A stretch of 64,000 nucleotides of DNA from contig CM046836.1 of NCBI GenBank assembly GCA_025618425.1, positions 17,948,743-18,012,742 on the forward strand. The letters are read 5' to 3'. The notes below the pieces were generated by a model, which saw only the letters and a program-made list of their open reading frames with translations, did no database searches and had not been told where the DNA came from. Below are positions 43,817 through 56,329 of this stretch, piece after piece. The position numbers and the translations under genes are program-made. Numbering within the stretch: the stretch's first letter is position 1; every line of letters starts with the position of its first letter. The DNA comes from Heliocidaris tuberculata. Lineage: Eukaryota; Echinodermata; Echinoidea; Camarodonta; Echinometridae.

Positions 43817-45790
43817 TGGCGAGGGTCCTGGTTTGTTTTATGAATTTCTCACGGATAATATTGCTTCTTAGCTTACATTTTACACGTGAAATTGCATTCA
43901 TATTGAAACAATGAGAACAGCGTATTCAAAGGAAAAAGGGGATTTATCAGAACGAACAGATAACACCGAAACAAAAATGTTCACCATATTGCATAGATCT
44001 TGATTAACATATGAGTAAATTTATCTCAAAAGTCTTATTGAAATAAAGAGTTTGGCATCTGTTTGCAAAACTCTTTATTCAAATTTTATCCATGACCATA
44101 CTCAACATTTCCACCTAGGGGCATACCGTAATTCCGTAGCCCTATATGGTCTAGCCATTGAGGGGGGCCGGGGGGGCAATGGCACGGGAGCAACGGCCTT
44201 TTTAAGTAATTGAATTTATGTCATGCAAGAAAAAAAAAGGTCATCAAAGGGATTGACAGAAGGGTCCATGTCTTTTCTCTTTTTTTCTCTCCATTTTACG
44301 GGGAGGGAGGGGCGCGGAAAGGGGGGGGCATGTCGGTACGTGTAGGCCTTTGGAATTCCATCAGGACCGCAAAACGTTAATGGTTTCATTGTAGCATGCA
44401 AATGGTATGCTATATATATTTATATGGTTTTGGGGTGGGTCATTTTATGCAAAAAAAATTACACACACACGCATACGCATGCATACATATTTTTCATATT
44501 TTTTCATATTTTATTTTTTTCATTTCCAAGAAAATACAAATACAGAATACAATTTTCATAATAATACAAAATACAATGCAAAATTATACAGAACATCACA
44601 TTTGAAGCTATATAGATCAATATTAAGGATTAATACATTTGAAAAGAAAAGTAAAATAATTATGTATGAAACTTAATCTATATTTTGTGGAAATGGAGAG
44701 GTCCACGAAAAAAGCAAGGCCTCTCTCTCTCTCTCTCTCTCTCTTTCTGCTCTCCTCTGCTCTTTCTCTATAATTATACCCCATTTCTCCTCCCTCCTCT
44801 CTCCCTCATTTTTTTATTTCTCTCTTATCCAACATCAGCCTGAATCATCTAAAATTGGGAGGAGAACATTCACTGGGACTCTTAGGCTTGACACTGCTTA
44901 ATTACACCAAGTAATCTTTTGATTATTAGGATGATCAAGGGCTCCCCTCCCTTAGGATCAATGCCCTCATTTGATGATGTTACTTTTACAATGGCTTTTG
45001 CTTTAGAAATGATTATGGTTATTTGCAAAAAAATAAAAACAAAATTACGGTAATTTGTACTACATTTATTATTATTAGGATTTTTATGTGAAAGACAATA
45101 ATTACAGATTTGTAATGAAGATATTTATTCAGAAGTTGCATTAAGTAAATTTCGCTATATTTATCAGATTGTAGGTATATCTCCGTGTGGTCATTTATTT
45201 TTCTTTCGCTTGTATAAGTGAAAAGGCAGAGGGGTACGCGTGGAAATAAAATCATAATGACACAGAAATCAAAATAGATATCTATGCATGATGACAATAC
45301 CGCCAGCTTAAGTTCATTTATTATTGTAAGGGCAATCTCCTGCAGCAGACTAATTGCACTCTGAAAAAAAAGCGAAATCCAAGGTGGTACAGAAAAGTCA
45401 CCTTAAAACAACCAGTGGCGGATCCAGGAAATTTTAAAAACCAACATCAAGAAAAAGAATCATCGGATATTTTGAGTGAATTTAAATCCAAAATTCTCAT
45501 AGTTATGTAGAAGTAAAAAAAAAAAAAAAAGATCCCCCAATTTAATTCTAAAATTGTTTCCGGTGCCAGAGGAGGTGGGGGGGGGGGGCACAGTTTGGGG
45601 CACACTGGTACTTACTACGTACTTCATTTATGCCTGATGCTCGGATTTTATCAACTGACAACGCTTAAATAATCATTTGTACGGTCGTATATTATTATTA
45701 CATTTTTTTTGTTTAGCTAATGACTCAATTTTTATGAATTGTTAAGTCCTTGTCCTTGTGTTGTCTTGATGTATTGTTCCGTTCTGTGTG
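43817..45790. other. Intergenic, microsatellites only
   Basis: No gene was supported. It contains a (CA)n/GCATAC run near 44461, an AATACAAAATACAA-rich A/T stretch to 44650, and (CT)n at 44720-44752. A G9 run is at about 45581. Confidence 0.5.
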
Positions 45791-46200
45791 GTCTTGTATC
45801 CACTAGTGTAGCTGAAGGGGGGGGGGGCAGGGGGCAGACTGCCCCCGACAACTTTTGCCCCCCAAAACTGTGTCTCCCTCTAACTGTCGAACTTATTCTC
45901 TTTTTTTTTTCTTTTTTGTTGTTGCTTGTTAGAGAATTAGGGAGGAAAACTGAACCCCTTACAATCTCAACAGCCCCCCCCCCCCAACTGAGTGACTTTT
46001 TGATGGCTGAAAATTTGTTTAAATTTTTTTTTTGCTTGTTAGAGAATTAGGGAGGAAAACTGAACCCCTTAAAATCTGAATAGCCCCCCCCCCCCCCCCC
46101 CTCACTGAGTGACTTTTTGATAGCTGGAAAAAAATACGGATCTCCCTTTTTGAGCTGATAACCTTTTTTTTTTTTTGGTTTTTTTTGCTTGCCAGAGAAT
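45791..46200. repeat. G/C-tract tandem repeat, about 115-bp unit
   Basis: Copies at about 45908-46028, 46030-46140 and 46160-46225 share GCTTGTTAGAGAATTAGGGA, GGAAAACTGAACCCC, a C11-C20 run, and CTGAGTGACTTTTTGAT. A diverged relative is at 54181-54260. Confidence 0.75.
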
Positions 46201-46464
46201 TATGGAGGAAAACTGGACCCCATAGAATCCAAAATCAGATACAAATACAAAGAATACAAATCAACAACACTCATTTCGAGATTGACTGTTGCATTTATTA
46301 AATAACCGTATCTTTAAAAAGAAATGGTTAACAAAATCATGTACAGTGTATGTTCAGGCATTCATTGGCATTTTGTAATTTAGCGGGTAGTCTTAAATCG
46401 CACAAATTCACATTCAATCTGTACCTCATTATTTAATATAATAACGTATTACCTCATTCAGTAA

Positions 46465-46955
46465 TACATTATGGTGCTTTGTGTTTATTGTTGATGTCTA
46501 TCAGAGCTGAACTTTTTCGACTAATTCAGGACAGACCCCATAAGAGGCCATTCATAACTCTATATTTCATAATATTATCATGATGTCGAATGATCAACTT
46601 TATCAAGAACGAAATACAAATATCAATGTGTACATTATAGAAATCATATTTACCACTACATGAATATGTATTCACATTCGATCACAATGAATGCTGACCC
46701 AATTTATCAATAACAATAAAAACATACAATCATCCTTACAGGGAGGATTTTCATAGCATATTTCTGAATATTCTACATAATGGTGGTTTGTGTCTACCTT
46801 CTTGTTGTCTGCCAGAGCAGAGCTCTATTGTCAGGTGGGATTTTCTGCTATTTCAAGATTCCCAATGGTAGCCATTCATAATTCTACATTATTATCGAGA
46901 TATGAATTTAAGCGATAATATATATGAAAAAACGAGATACCAACAGACTACAATG
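46465..46955. repeat. Tandem duplication, about 310-bp period
   Basis: 46465-46620 and 46775-46950 align: TACATTATGGTGCTTTGTGT against TACATAATGGTGGTTTGTGT, then TCAGAGCTGAACT-like and GGCCATTCATAACTCTA / AGCCATTCATAATTCTA. No coding signal. Confidence 0.65.
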
Positions 46956-47457
46956 CATAATTATTTTGTAATGAAACAGATTTAGATTTAATTCCTTTTG
47001 GAATGAACCGTAAATTTTGAGAGAAACTTTTCAACTTTTACAAAAACATTTTTTAATGAGATGATTCCCATGTGCGAAATTTATCTTTAAAAATCAGTTT
47101 TGGTCAAAACTGGAATTAGTCCCTTTGGAACTAAGCTCTTCATATTTAGGATCTGTGAAAGCAAAGTAAATTTGTTTGATATCAACCTCCTTTCAAATGT
47201 CAAAACTGGTGGGATGTGGAAGAGTTTCGTTATCTTTTCCTGAAATCATGACAAGGGTTTCATAACCACAATATCCACTTTAATAAAGGGATGAGCAACT
47301 GAGCTGACATGTGTGTTTGCATCGGACTAATGATATAAAATGTGGCAATGTGTGTGAAGTGACCATGGACGTGGCTCCTATCACGTTTCATACCAATCAG
47401 CGGTGAGGAATAGCTGAACTGTATCTGACCTCCAGCTCTATACAATACATCCCGGTT

Positions 47458-48400
47458 AGTTTAGTTAAGTTAACTCAATCACCCCATTGGGGTATGCGAG
47501 TACAAACACAAAAACATAATACAAGATATGAAACAACTTATGTACAAAATGGCAGTGGCAAGATCAATTTGACAAAATCTAAAAAGGACAATTTTCACTA
47601 AACAAAGTTTGGTAAGTAACAGTAAAGCTTAGTACGTACATGTATTATAGGTAAAAACACAAACATACAGGCACCGCCTGCACTTTTTCTGAGCACTAAA
47701 ATATTAACAGTCATAAATACAATAGCTAATACAGTGAAAACTCAATATAAAGAGGTCTGACACAACAAAATACCAGACACAACAAAACAAAACGCCCTCT
47801 GCAGTCCCACTTAAATAGTTTTCTTTGTTTCGTATCATCCATTAACCGTACCGATACAACAAAATACTTAATACAACAAACAAAACTTCCCGGTACCATG
47901 CTATGGACCTTGTTTTAAAGAGTTTCGACTGTATGAGTTTTAATGATCATATGTACAAAATGAATGATAATACAGTCATTTGACTATATTTATAACACGG
48001 ATTCTAATCTACAGTATACGCTTTGCTATTCATCAAAATATTTAACAATTTCCTTACAAAATTTCGCCAACTTCACAAAAGTCTCTTTAGTAGCGTTGTT
48101 AAATAGTGAATCCATTTTAAATACATTTGGGTGTCTCCAAAAATATTTCTTAAGTGCTTGTTTGCAAGAATTTTCAAAGAGCGGACACTAAAACAAATAA
48201 TGGAATTTGTCACCAATCTGACCTAATGAACATTTTTCACAGGTTCTTTCACCTCTGGGCACGCTTGTGTACCGTCCAGTAACTACAGGTAATTTATTAT
48301 TCAAGCACCTTAAGCGACAAAAAAAATCTATCAGTAGGATTTAATTGAATCAAATAATTCTCAAATTCAAGTTTGTATTTAAATATTCTACAAACTGTAC
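47458..48400 (-). pseudogene. LINE ORF2 C-terminal remnant with frameshift and stop
   Basis: On the minus strand from about 48380: RIFKYKLEFENYLIQLNPTD, a frameshift in a T8 run, then CRLRCLNNKLPVVTGRY, TSVPRGERTCEKCSLGQIGD and KFHYLF followed by a TAG. After the stop it continues CPLFENSCKQALKKYFW and ETFVKLAKFCKEIVKYF, ending at about 47986. The LP(V)VTGRY...C..C...H motif is typical of the zinc-knuckle end of a LINE class common in marine invertebrates. A 3' UTR follows to an AACTTAACTAAACTAAC tail at about 47458. Confidence 0.7.
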
Positions 48401-49486
48401 TATGTATGATACTGTACTATGTTGATTGCATGCTGTGTGTTGGTCAGTGTAGGAATTTGTGCTTTAGTGCATGGTCAGTGGCAGTGCCATGTTGTGTACT
48501 GCGTGTAATACGCACACACTGACCTTATGTCAGTGGTGTCACAAAGTGGAAATCCTTACCAGCCGTTGGGTATAACTGAAAATAACATTAAACACACTTA
48601 TATACACTTATATTATGATAAGACAACCTGCAAAGAGCCTGTAGGAGTTAGAATGGGGCGGGGAGTGCCGTTTGTGCTCACAGATCTAGCAACCAGCCGT
48701 TTTTAATCAGTTCAGTAAGTGTACTGTACATTCGTAGGCTTGTATCATGATCCTGAGACTTACACAGAGTCTATGAACGTGGGCTAAGGGGGGAGGTTGC
48801 TTAACCTTCGTCAGTTAGGTCAACTTCGTGTGATCTTAGAATTTTATGACATTAGTCCGATGCAAACACACATGGGAGCCCGAGTGCTTCTCCCTTTAAC
48901 TAAAATAAGAGTGGGCCTTTAAAAAAGAGAATAATCAAGAAGTCTTGAATTTGCACGTTTACAATCACAGGCTTATAATGAAATTAATAAGACTACATAA
49001 TGCTTATTTCTCCTTCTCGTGAAGTATAATGAATAGAATTTGAGAGGGAAATTTAGCAAAGAAATACTGAAATAGATAAAGTAGAAAATATTGGAAATTA
49101 TGTTCCTCTTGGTATCGAACACGAGAGTTTCAAATTTTTACATCTTTGGATTTCCGAGCAATAAAGCCACAAATATGTATTTAGGACCGGTGTAAGGCCA
49201 TTTACTTGTTATAGATATCAACCTCATTTATAATGTCAAGATAGTCCATTGAGATTGGCTAATTCTGAACTTTATTTGAAGTGCTTTACATTTCAAAACT
49301 TCGATATACAACGACCAACGAGAATAAAGAAAGCCCACAATGTTCACGTCATGATGCATTCCACGGGTAAACACGTTCGTAATAAATAACGACAGTTTTG
49401 AATCAAATGCTGGGAAGAAGGGATATCCTCTCTTGTTGTCCGAAGTCCTAAAATAAGAAGAAAGTGAGAAAAGAAATCATGATTAT
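48401..49486. other. Intergenic, no gene recognised
   Basis: No supported feature. A TGTGT/CAGTG-rich stretch at 48425-48540 has weak internal repetition. Confidence 0.5.
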
Positions 49487-50030
49487 TTAAAGGGGAAGTC
49501 CACCTTATATCAATTTGGTTTGAAAAGAAACAGAAAAGCTAATGAAACAGGTCAATAAAACAATGAGCAAAATCAAATAAATTTAAAAATCCGTTAAAAA
49601 ATAAGATAGTTATGAATTTATGAAGTTGTAAACACAAAAAAAACAAATTAGCGACTCCGTGACATATCTTGCGAGGTCCTCTCCCTTTTGCCCTGTACTA
49701 AAAAAATCATACAGATTTCCTTTTTTCTCCAAAGAAAATATTCGACCATAAATGCACCCTGGATATAATCATAGCAAATATGTTTTGACACACAACCTAT
49801 ATGAAGCAAATATATTCCTTTATCAATAAGTGAGAAAATTACAATCTATGAATTTTTCTCTACAGAGTAAATGGGAGAGGAGCTCGCAAGATACGTTATC
49901 GGAGTTGCCAATTCGTGTTTGACTGATTACAACTTCAAAAGTTCATAACTATCTTATTTTTTAACGGATTTTGCTCAAACTTTCACGAATCTGTTTCTCT
50001 CATTTTCTTCTTTTATTCAAATGAACTATA
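49487..50030. mobile_element. Foldback MITE, about 540 bp
   Basis: Starts with TTTAAAGGGGAAGTCCACC. The left arm (TTATGAATTTATGAAGTTGT, CTCCGTGACATATCTTGCGA, GGTCCTCTCCC) is repeated inverted on the right (GGGAGAGGAGCTCGCAAGAT, ACGTTATCGGAG, ACAACTTCAAAAGTTCATAA). The right terminus is not as clear as the left. The unit at 63701-64000 is the left half of the same family. Confidence 0.75.
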
Positions 50031-50889
50031 TACCATATAGATATGACATGATGAAGACGATTAATTCCTCTCAAACAAGATAGAAAAAAGAATTTTCTTT
50101 TAACTGAACTACATACTATATAATATCATAAAAACATGATATGAACGATAAAAGTTTCGTGATTTTATTTCCTGAAACGGTCATGTCAGGGTTACATTAC
50201 AGGGAAACGTTGCAATTTAATCGCAAAAGAATATCACCTCCCCCACCTACCCCCTACAAACTTGCATTGCTGGGAAGTTTCGAACATACGGAATAAAATT
50301 ACAAAGACCATTTCACTAAAATGCCTTATACTAAAAAACAAACAAACCCCAAAACAAGTTTCGGCATTCCACTCTGTCCTGTCTTTCATATTTTTGTTCA
50401 ATAATCTCCGCTAAAATCTAAAATGCTTCCTTAAAAGTTAATACCATTACAGCCTACACTGCTTAGAAAGAAAATTTCAAAGGTTACAAAGGGAAAAGGG
50501 ACCTCAAACAATAAATGGAAATAGTATATCAGGTTGAGTTTGTTCATCCATCGTTTCGAAGTAGACATATTCGTTGATCTTTTAACAATTATAAATTCCA
50601 AATACCAAATTTTATAATACAAATATTACGTTCGGTAGATTGCAGGTTTTGTTTATACATCATTATAAGCATTCGACAAATGTGAGAAAAATACATAATA
50701 ATAATAACAATAATAACAATACTAATAATACTACTAATACTCATCATCGTCATCATAAATAATAATTAATGATTCAACAATGCACACTTTTTTAGTAATT
50801 GATAATAAAAAAGATGAATGCGACTGCGTCCCAAGTTCATGCCGCCTCAAACTGTTCTTGAAATATTGTAATAACCAGAATAAAAAGCC
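50031..50889. other. Intergenic, microsatellite only
   Basis: No gene was supported. An (AAT)n/(ACT)n-like stretch lies at 50695-50765. Confidence 0.5.
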
Positions 50890-52015
50890 TACAATTCCAT
50901 GTTGATTGACCTCTTTGACCTTTGACCTTAGACCTTATAACCGAAAAGTCTAATCACTTTCTCTCCTCCGAGCCATGCATACAAAATAGTTGAGATAAGG
51001 TGATAACAAAAAAAATCTTTAATTTCATGTAAATTGATCTCTATGACCTTTGACCTTTCACCTACAATACCTAAAATCTTATCACTTCGTCTCACAATGG
51101 TGATACACACTAGTGTCAAGTTTGAAGTTAACAGCTAAAATAGTTGAGATATGGTAATAACAAAACTAAAAAAACCCATTTGATTTCACATATATTAACT
51201 CCTATGACCTGTCACCTATATGACCCGGCTACGCAAACAAAAATCTATTCAATTTGTCTCACTATGGTGATGCATACTGGTACCAAGTTTGGATTTCATG
51301 GCTTAAATTGTTCAACTAACATTTTGTGAAAAGGGGGTCTTTGGAATTGGATTACAATATAAATATGATGCTACGGAACTGGTTCCCATGCACAAGCTCC
51401 CACAAACTCCCATTAAATACGTTTGTCATGGCAAGTCTATGGTGTGTGTATTCATTATATAAGCTTGGTTAATTCACATGCATGCGCTCAGCATGAATGA
51501 AAACTGAATTCCCTGGGGTGGATTGAAACCGGATTGGAAGCAATGGGGAAAGCCCGGAGGAATTAAGCACCTGGAATGAAACTCGTTTTCAACTTTTCAC
51601 CAAAAAATGGATCTTCGAAACGGAATTTTAAAAAAAACCGGTGCTTTGGAACGGTTCCTCTCTTCTTTTTCTCAAGAAAAAAAAAGGTATGCTTTGGAAC
51701 TGAAATTTGAGTGCTAAATTGGGGGTCTTCTCGGCGGCACATATCCACGGCACAATATATATTGAGTGCCCCCTCCCCCCCCCCCCCCCGGGGGGGGGGG
51801 CTATAACACCTGAAATTTCAGAATTAACCTCTATGACCTTTGACATTTGGCCTACGTCCCCAGAAATCTAATCAGATAGTCTTCCTATATGTTGATTCAT
51901 ACTAGCACCAAGTTTGAAGTTCATACCTCAAATGGTTCTTGAGATATTGCGAGAACGAGACGGACGGACGGACAACCCGAAAACATAATGCCTCCGGCAC
52001 CACCTTCGGTGGGCG
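50890..52015. repeat. Tandem repeat, about 150-bp unit, with DR1-like sites, interrupted once
   Basis: Units begin near 50900, 51040, 51190 and 51828. Each has a TATGACCTTTGACC-type word, then AAATCTAATCA, TCTCACAATGGTGATGCATA-like sequence and ACCAAGTTTGAAGTTCATG. The array ends with (ACGG)n, AACCCGAAAACATAATGCCT and a CACCACCTTCGGTGGGCGG palindrome (to 52021). A separate poly(C/G)-bearing insertion with GGAACTGG/CGGTTCC words occupies about 51331-51814. Confidence 0.8.
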
Positions 52016-52039
52016 GAGGCGTAAAAGTAATGATATTCT

Positions 52040-52460
52040 GCTCTCACACCTACCCGATCAGGAAAAATACTTGGTATTTTCTGATCGGGTATTCTCCCCC
52101 GATCAGAAAATACCAGGTATTTTGCCAGTGTGAAACGAAAGTACTCGTAATATCCCCGCAAGAAAATACCCGGAATTTAGTAGGTACTTTTTCAAAACTA
52201 CGCGTAATTTCTCCAAGGTCGCGGGGATATTTGCAGTGTGAAAGCAAATTACGAGAACTAGCAGAAGCAGTGAATTTGAAAGCGCGCGCCTCGTCTGCAA
52301 AATAAACAGCACTGCGCGTGCTCATAACTTCGAGAACTTTCCTCGAAGAGCTCTGGTTCGGGGAGGTGTGAAAGCGCGAAATAATTATCGGGTATTTGGG
52401 GGCCTGAACAAGTTCTCGTAATTTACGGGTATTTTTCCTGATCGGGTAGGTGTGAAAGCG
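52040..52460. mobile_element. MITE with 26-bp terminal inverted repeats, about 420 bp
   Basis: The left CACACCTACCCGATCAGG with AAAAATAC (52045-52070) is perfectly inverted at 52429-52454. Just inside the left end a second palindrome (TATTTTCTGATCGGG / CCCGATCAGAAAATA) sits around TATTCTC. The internal part is GC-richer, with CGCG words. No transposase. Confidence 0.85.
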
Positions 52461-52587
52461 CATCCTGGCTTTCGCTCCGGCAAGCGCAACCGTTATCAGA
52501 CCACCTGTGCAGTTCAAGGAGTAATCCTTTCAGCTGGCCATTTACCTGTCGCAAATGTAGCTTGATAGCTTGCCAAAGGCCATTAGT

Positions 52588-52660
52588 GCTATGGGAGGGA
52601 TTCGAACTCCGTACATTGTGATACAGAGTCCGGTGTCAACTAGACCACTACATCTCTGCA
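52588..52660 (-). repeat. tRNA-derived SINE head
   Basis: The minus strand reads GCAGAGATG, a box-A-like TAGTGGTCTAGTTGACACC, GGACTCTGTATCACA and a box-B-like GAGTTCGAATCC. It resembles the body of a tRNA of Gln/Glu type, but the acceptor stem does not pair (GCAGAGA against CATAGCA) and the anticodon stem is broken, so it is a pol III-type SINE head or tRNA pseudogene. Confidence 0.55.
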
Positions 52661-52679
52661 CTAGTATTATTTTGAAATC

Positions 52680-53740
52680 AATTTTTTTTTTTCATTAAGT
52701 TTTTATTGATCAATATGATAGGATTACAGAATCATCAGAACATGATTAAAAACAATAACAAAAACAAAAACAAAAACAAAATAAGAATCAACACATTTTA
52801 ACCTAGAATTAACGTGGAGCAGCATTAAATAAATCAGCAGAACTAGTGTACTAGTATTTCTAATACATATTTAGGGAAACAGTCTCTAAAAAGAAGACCT
52901 ATATACATCACAAAACAAACCTCCATTTACGAAAATGAAATGCAAGTTTTCCTTTCCTTTTAGCTATACGATACTCAGTTTCTTTACAACCCTTCAAATA
53001 AACTTTAAATCCTTAAAATGAGGGTAAACTATTCTTGAATTTACATACATAAATATAATATTTGAAGATAGGGAAAATATATGTAATAAATTTTTCATCT
53101 TGAAGCCTCAATTTTTTTTCAAAAGTGGAGGGGTTTAAAATCGTCTTGGTATATCTCATCCCAAATAGTTTTCACTTGGTGACATTCAATGAATCCATGA
53201 AATATGAGTTTCTGGGTGAGTCTGACAGAATGTGCAATTTGGGGAGTCCTTCCTTTTAATTTTGTGCAAGAAATCATTAATGCTATAGCTTTATGAAAAA
53301 TTTTATAATAAAAAGACCGCACGCGAGAGTCAACTGAACTTTTAAAATTTCTCAAATAAATTTTATCCCATGTTTCAGAGCCTGGATTCAATGAAAGGTC
53401 TTTCCAGAAGCGAATTTGATTTGTTGGAACAAAATTCTCTATCGTAATTGAATAAACATATTTGGGGACCTTCCTTGCTTGGGACAGATTGTTTACTATT
53501 TTTCATTCCTTCTTCCCTTTGATGAAATACCAAAATCAAGAATAAGTTCTTCAAATAATTTTCTTCCTGGAAATGGAGGATTTAACAGATCACTGACAAA
53601 AACTATACCCTTATCAAACCATTCTTGTCTAAAAAAATATTGTTTTGACTTGGATCTAATATTTTTGTTATACCACAAACACTTAAATGAGAAATCAATT
53701 GTCATATATATTGGAGGAGACACAATTTGAAAATGAGTTA
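52680..53740 (-). pseudogene. Degenerate L1/Tx1-type LINE ORF2 3' fragment
   Basis: From about 53725 the minus strand reads CLWYNKNIRSKSKQYFFRQ, EWFDKGIVFVSDLLN and FEELILDFGIS, then FVPTNQIRFWKDLS. It continues SETWDKIYLRNFKS and SFYYKIFHKAIAL. After a frameshift a CTFC...ET knuckle appears, then back in the first frame FIECHQVKTIWDEI. These are the conserved blocks at the end of L1/Tx1 ORF2 proteins. The 3' UTR runs left to a T13 stretch at about 52681 (the inverted A tail), preceded by AAAAACAAAAACAAAAAC-like sequence. Several frameshifts make it dead. Confidence 0.75.
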
Positions 53741-53864
53741 CTACTATGTTAGACTGTAATTATATTGGGAACGATCAAGAATAGCGCCATCAATGTGTTA
53801 AATAAAATATAAGATTTTTACAACTCGGCCACACATCAGCGATGCAGACACAAGGTGGCTATTT

Positions 53865-54060
53865 TAGTCAGGGCATATGGATACACATTATTTACCAATA
53901 CATAGTGTGTATCCATACCCTGGCTGAAAATGGATACATAGTATGGCTATTTCAGTTAGGGCATGGATATACACTATTTACTAATACATAGTGTGTATCC
54001 ATGCCCTGGCTGAAAATGGATACATAGTACATCCGTATCTATGCCCTATGCCCTAACTAA
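53865..54060. repeat. Pair of long hairpins around GTATCCAT..CCCTGGC
   Basis: Two adjacent units (53870-53950 and 53958-54035) each hold GGGCATATGGATACAC-like sequence facing GTGTATCCATACCC, with CTGGCTGAAAATGGATACAT between them. Either unit can form a cruciform. Confidence 0.7.
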
Positions 54061-54351
54061 AATGTACACATACATGTAGTACATGTACACGCGCGTACCG
54101 GGGGTGGGGGGGGGGGGTGTTTTGGGTGTTCAAACACCCCCCTTTTGGTGTTACTAAAACACTCCCCCTTTAGAATTGCTGATAACCTTTTTTTGTTTGG
54201 TTTTTTTTTTGCTTGTCAGATAATTTTTGAGTAAAAAACACCCCCTTTTAAAAAAATCCTGGGTACGCCACTGTACATGTATATCCATGCCATAGCTATA
54301 TATAAGAATAGCCATGCACCTTCACATGATTGTGTATCCATATCCTATCCA
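54061..54351. repeat. G/C-tract repeat and relative of the 45.9-kb repeat
   Basis: Contains a G-tract at about 54103-54118, CACCCCC words, and TTTTTTGCTTGTCAGATAAT, matching the 45908 unit. It ends in GGGTACGCCACTGTACATGT. Confidence 0.5.
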
Positions 54352-54612
54352 AATATGGTTTGAGGGGGGGGGGGGGAGCTGCGGCGCGTGTACAATTAAC
54401 ATGGTTCCCGTGACGGGCGCTCGTCTCTCGGTAGAGACACACACTTTGTTTACTTTGTTAATATGGTTTGAGGAGGGAGGGAGCTGCGGCGCGTGTACAA
54501 TTAATATGGTCACATGACGGGCGCTCGCCTCTCGGTAGAGTTATCCAGGAAAATGTAACTTAGATTTTGGAGTTTGGCCAGGGAAATATAACGTAGAGTT
54601 ACATTTCCCTGG
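54352..54612. repeat. Direct repeat plus palindrome
   Basis: GAGCTGCGGCGCGTGTACAA with GACGGGCGCTCG and CTCTCGGTAGAG occurs at 54376-54437 and again at 54481-54540. The first copy carries a G14 run. A palindrome (CCAGGGAAATATAACG / ACATTTCCCTGG) follows at 54577-54612. Confidence 0.7.
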
Positions 54613-54639
54613 TTTGGCGGTGAGGTGATTCCTCTGCAT

Positions 54640-55070
54640 CGATTTGGTCGTGGATATCTTTTGCGGTATATGCTCCTGGAGCTGGCAGAAAGGTAGCACG
54701 CGACATTATCATCTTCAGAATTATAATGGTAAGTACATGAATCCTATTAATTTTCGTTTTCTCTCAAATAAACAAAATTTTATGATTGATTCGCCATTTC
54801 ATGTTGACATGAATATGAATTTCAGCTGGCATGGTTGGTTTTCTCAACGACTATTTTACGGATGTCTGTTGATTTTACTTTTTACTCACTATCTACATGG
54901 CCATGACATCACTAATGCAGAATGCAGGCTCTCCTAGCTCTGCAAGTGCTTCCATGAGAACCTTCCATACGTCCTACGCATCCGGAACAAGCAATGCTGA
55001 AGATAAAGACTGCCAGTCTGATTGGCAAATTCTGCCCTTGCCTGTAGTAGTGTCAGAACATAGAGATTAA
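54640..55070 (+). other. Possible small gene or gene fragment, unrecognised
   Basis: A stretch ending AATTATAATG meets a perfect GTAAGT donor at 54730. Downstream, an ATG at 54809 opens a hydrophobic, signal-peptide-like sequence (SQRLFYGCLLILLFTHYL). An overlapping frame from an ATG at 54897 gives 57 Ser-rich residues (AGSPSSASASMRTFHTSYAS) ending at 55070. The pieces may belong to one decayed or spliced gene, but no domain is recognisable. Confidence 0.2.
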
Positions 55071-55334
55071 TGTTGAGTCAGATGTGGCACAAAATTGTCA
55101 AAAATAGGGGAGGAACTATTGGCAAGGGAACATATTGGGTAAATAATTTTCTCTGTCCAGTACTGGAATATGAGGTATTTCACTCACTCAAAAAAAAACA
55201 CCATATAAAAATACTCCCTTTTTATAAAGCGCATATACTTTCCATGAAACGTTCCAGAGTGCTTCCGAAGAGCTTAGGAAATTGAAATTGATATGGATAT
55301 TAAAAATGATAAGTCTTGACAAAGGGCATGAGTG

Positions 55335-55410
55335 AAGTGGCAGGTACTCGAACCCGTACCTTGTGATTCACAGTCTGTTGACTTTTGCAGTATTGTCTAT
55401 TCAGCGTAAT
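55335..55410 (-). repeat. tRNA-derived SINE fragment (same family as 52588)
   Basis: The minus strand reads GACTGTGAATCACAAGGTAC and GGGTTCGAGTACCTGCC, aligned to GACTCTGTATCACAATGTAC and GAGTTCGAATCCCTCC in the other copy. The box-A side is degraded. Confidence 0.5.
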
Positions 55411-56329
55411 ACAAACTGGCATGGTCTTGATTTCAATACTTGATTTGTAAGCAGATGAACTGTCCATGTAAGTATACTTGAAGGCTTGGTAATAATGGAC
55501 ACAGGTGGTGCAGGTGGTTTGTAAGGCATACGCACGGTATAAAGTAATATCCACCTCTTCAAAATCCCATAATGTGTGCTAAAGAGAACAAAGACACTTC
55601 ATGTAAACAAGTTGGCATTCTACACAAGTTCTAAGGATTGAATCCAGGCGCGTAGCCAGGGGGCAGTGGGAGCGGTCGCCCCCCCCCCCCAAAAAAAAAA
55701 GCGATAGCGAAAAAGCGGGGGGAAGTGAGAGAAAAAAAAGGAGGAAAAAGTACAGACAAGGAATGATAAAATGAAAGTGACATAAAGAGAGAAAGAATTG
55801 AGGGGCGTGATAGACTTTAATATTTTTTTTTTTTTGATAACTCAGAAATCAAGTTACAAAATCACGGGTTCATTCATGAATTTGCTACTCGTCCTGCTCG
55901 ACGTACATGTGTATACGTATATTCAAGGGTTGATCTCCGCTGCATGCGGACACTGACCTTGTCGGTGTTGAACCCGCCCGCTACATGCATGTGCATCTAT
56001 TGTTGTTACATGTACTGTTCAGTTTTGCGTCCAGATAATTGAAAAGCAGTCAGGGCGTCGAACTAACTTTCCGCCTAAAAAAGGTGCTACGAGCCGTTAT
56101 CTTTCTCTAAAAAATTTGCTAAAACGTCCCCCCCCCCCTAAAATAAATACATTCTACTGTTTTCTTGGACGATTTTCAAATGCGTTGCAAAGAAGTTCTG
56201 ATTTGTTGCACTCGTATGATGTGAAATGAGAAAGAGAATACATTGCTGTACCAAAAAGATTGTAGGTAGCTATTTCCCTTATTGCTACAAGATATTGTAG
56301 AAAAGATAATAATGATGTGTCATGTAAAG
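55411..56329. other. Mostly unassigned, with a GTAGCCAGGGGGCAG C-tract repeat
   Basis: 55645-55740 is an interspersed repeat (GGCGCGTAGCCAGGGGGCAG, C-run, A-run, GCGATAGCG). Another C10 run is at about 56129. No gene was supported. Confidence 0.45.

Noticed and set aside
46980..47150. Second copy of the MITE at 59541
   Set aside because: One end word (TTAATTCCTTTTGGAATGAA) matches, but I could not find the opposite terminus, so only a possible fragment.
52588..52660. Functional tRNA gene
   Set aside because: Box A and box B are recognisable, but the acceptor and anticodon stems do not pair; a SINE head fits better.
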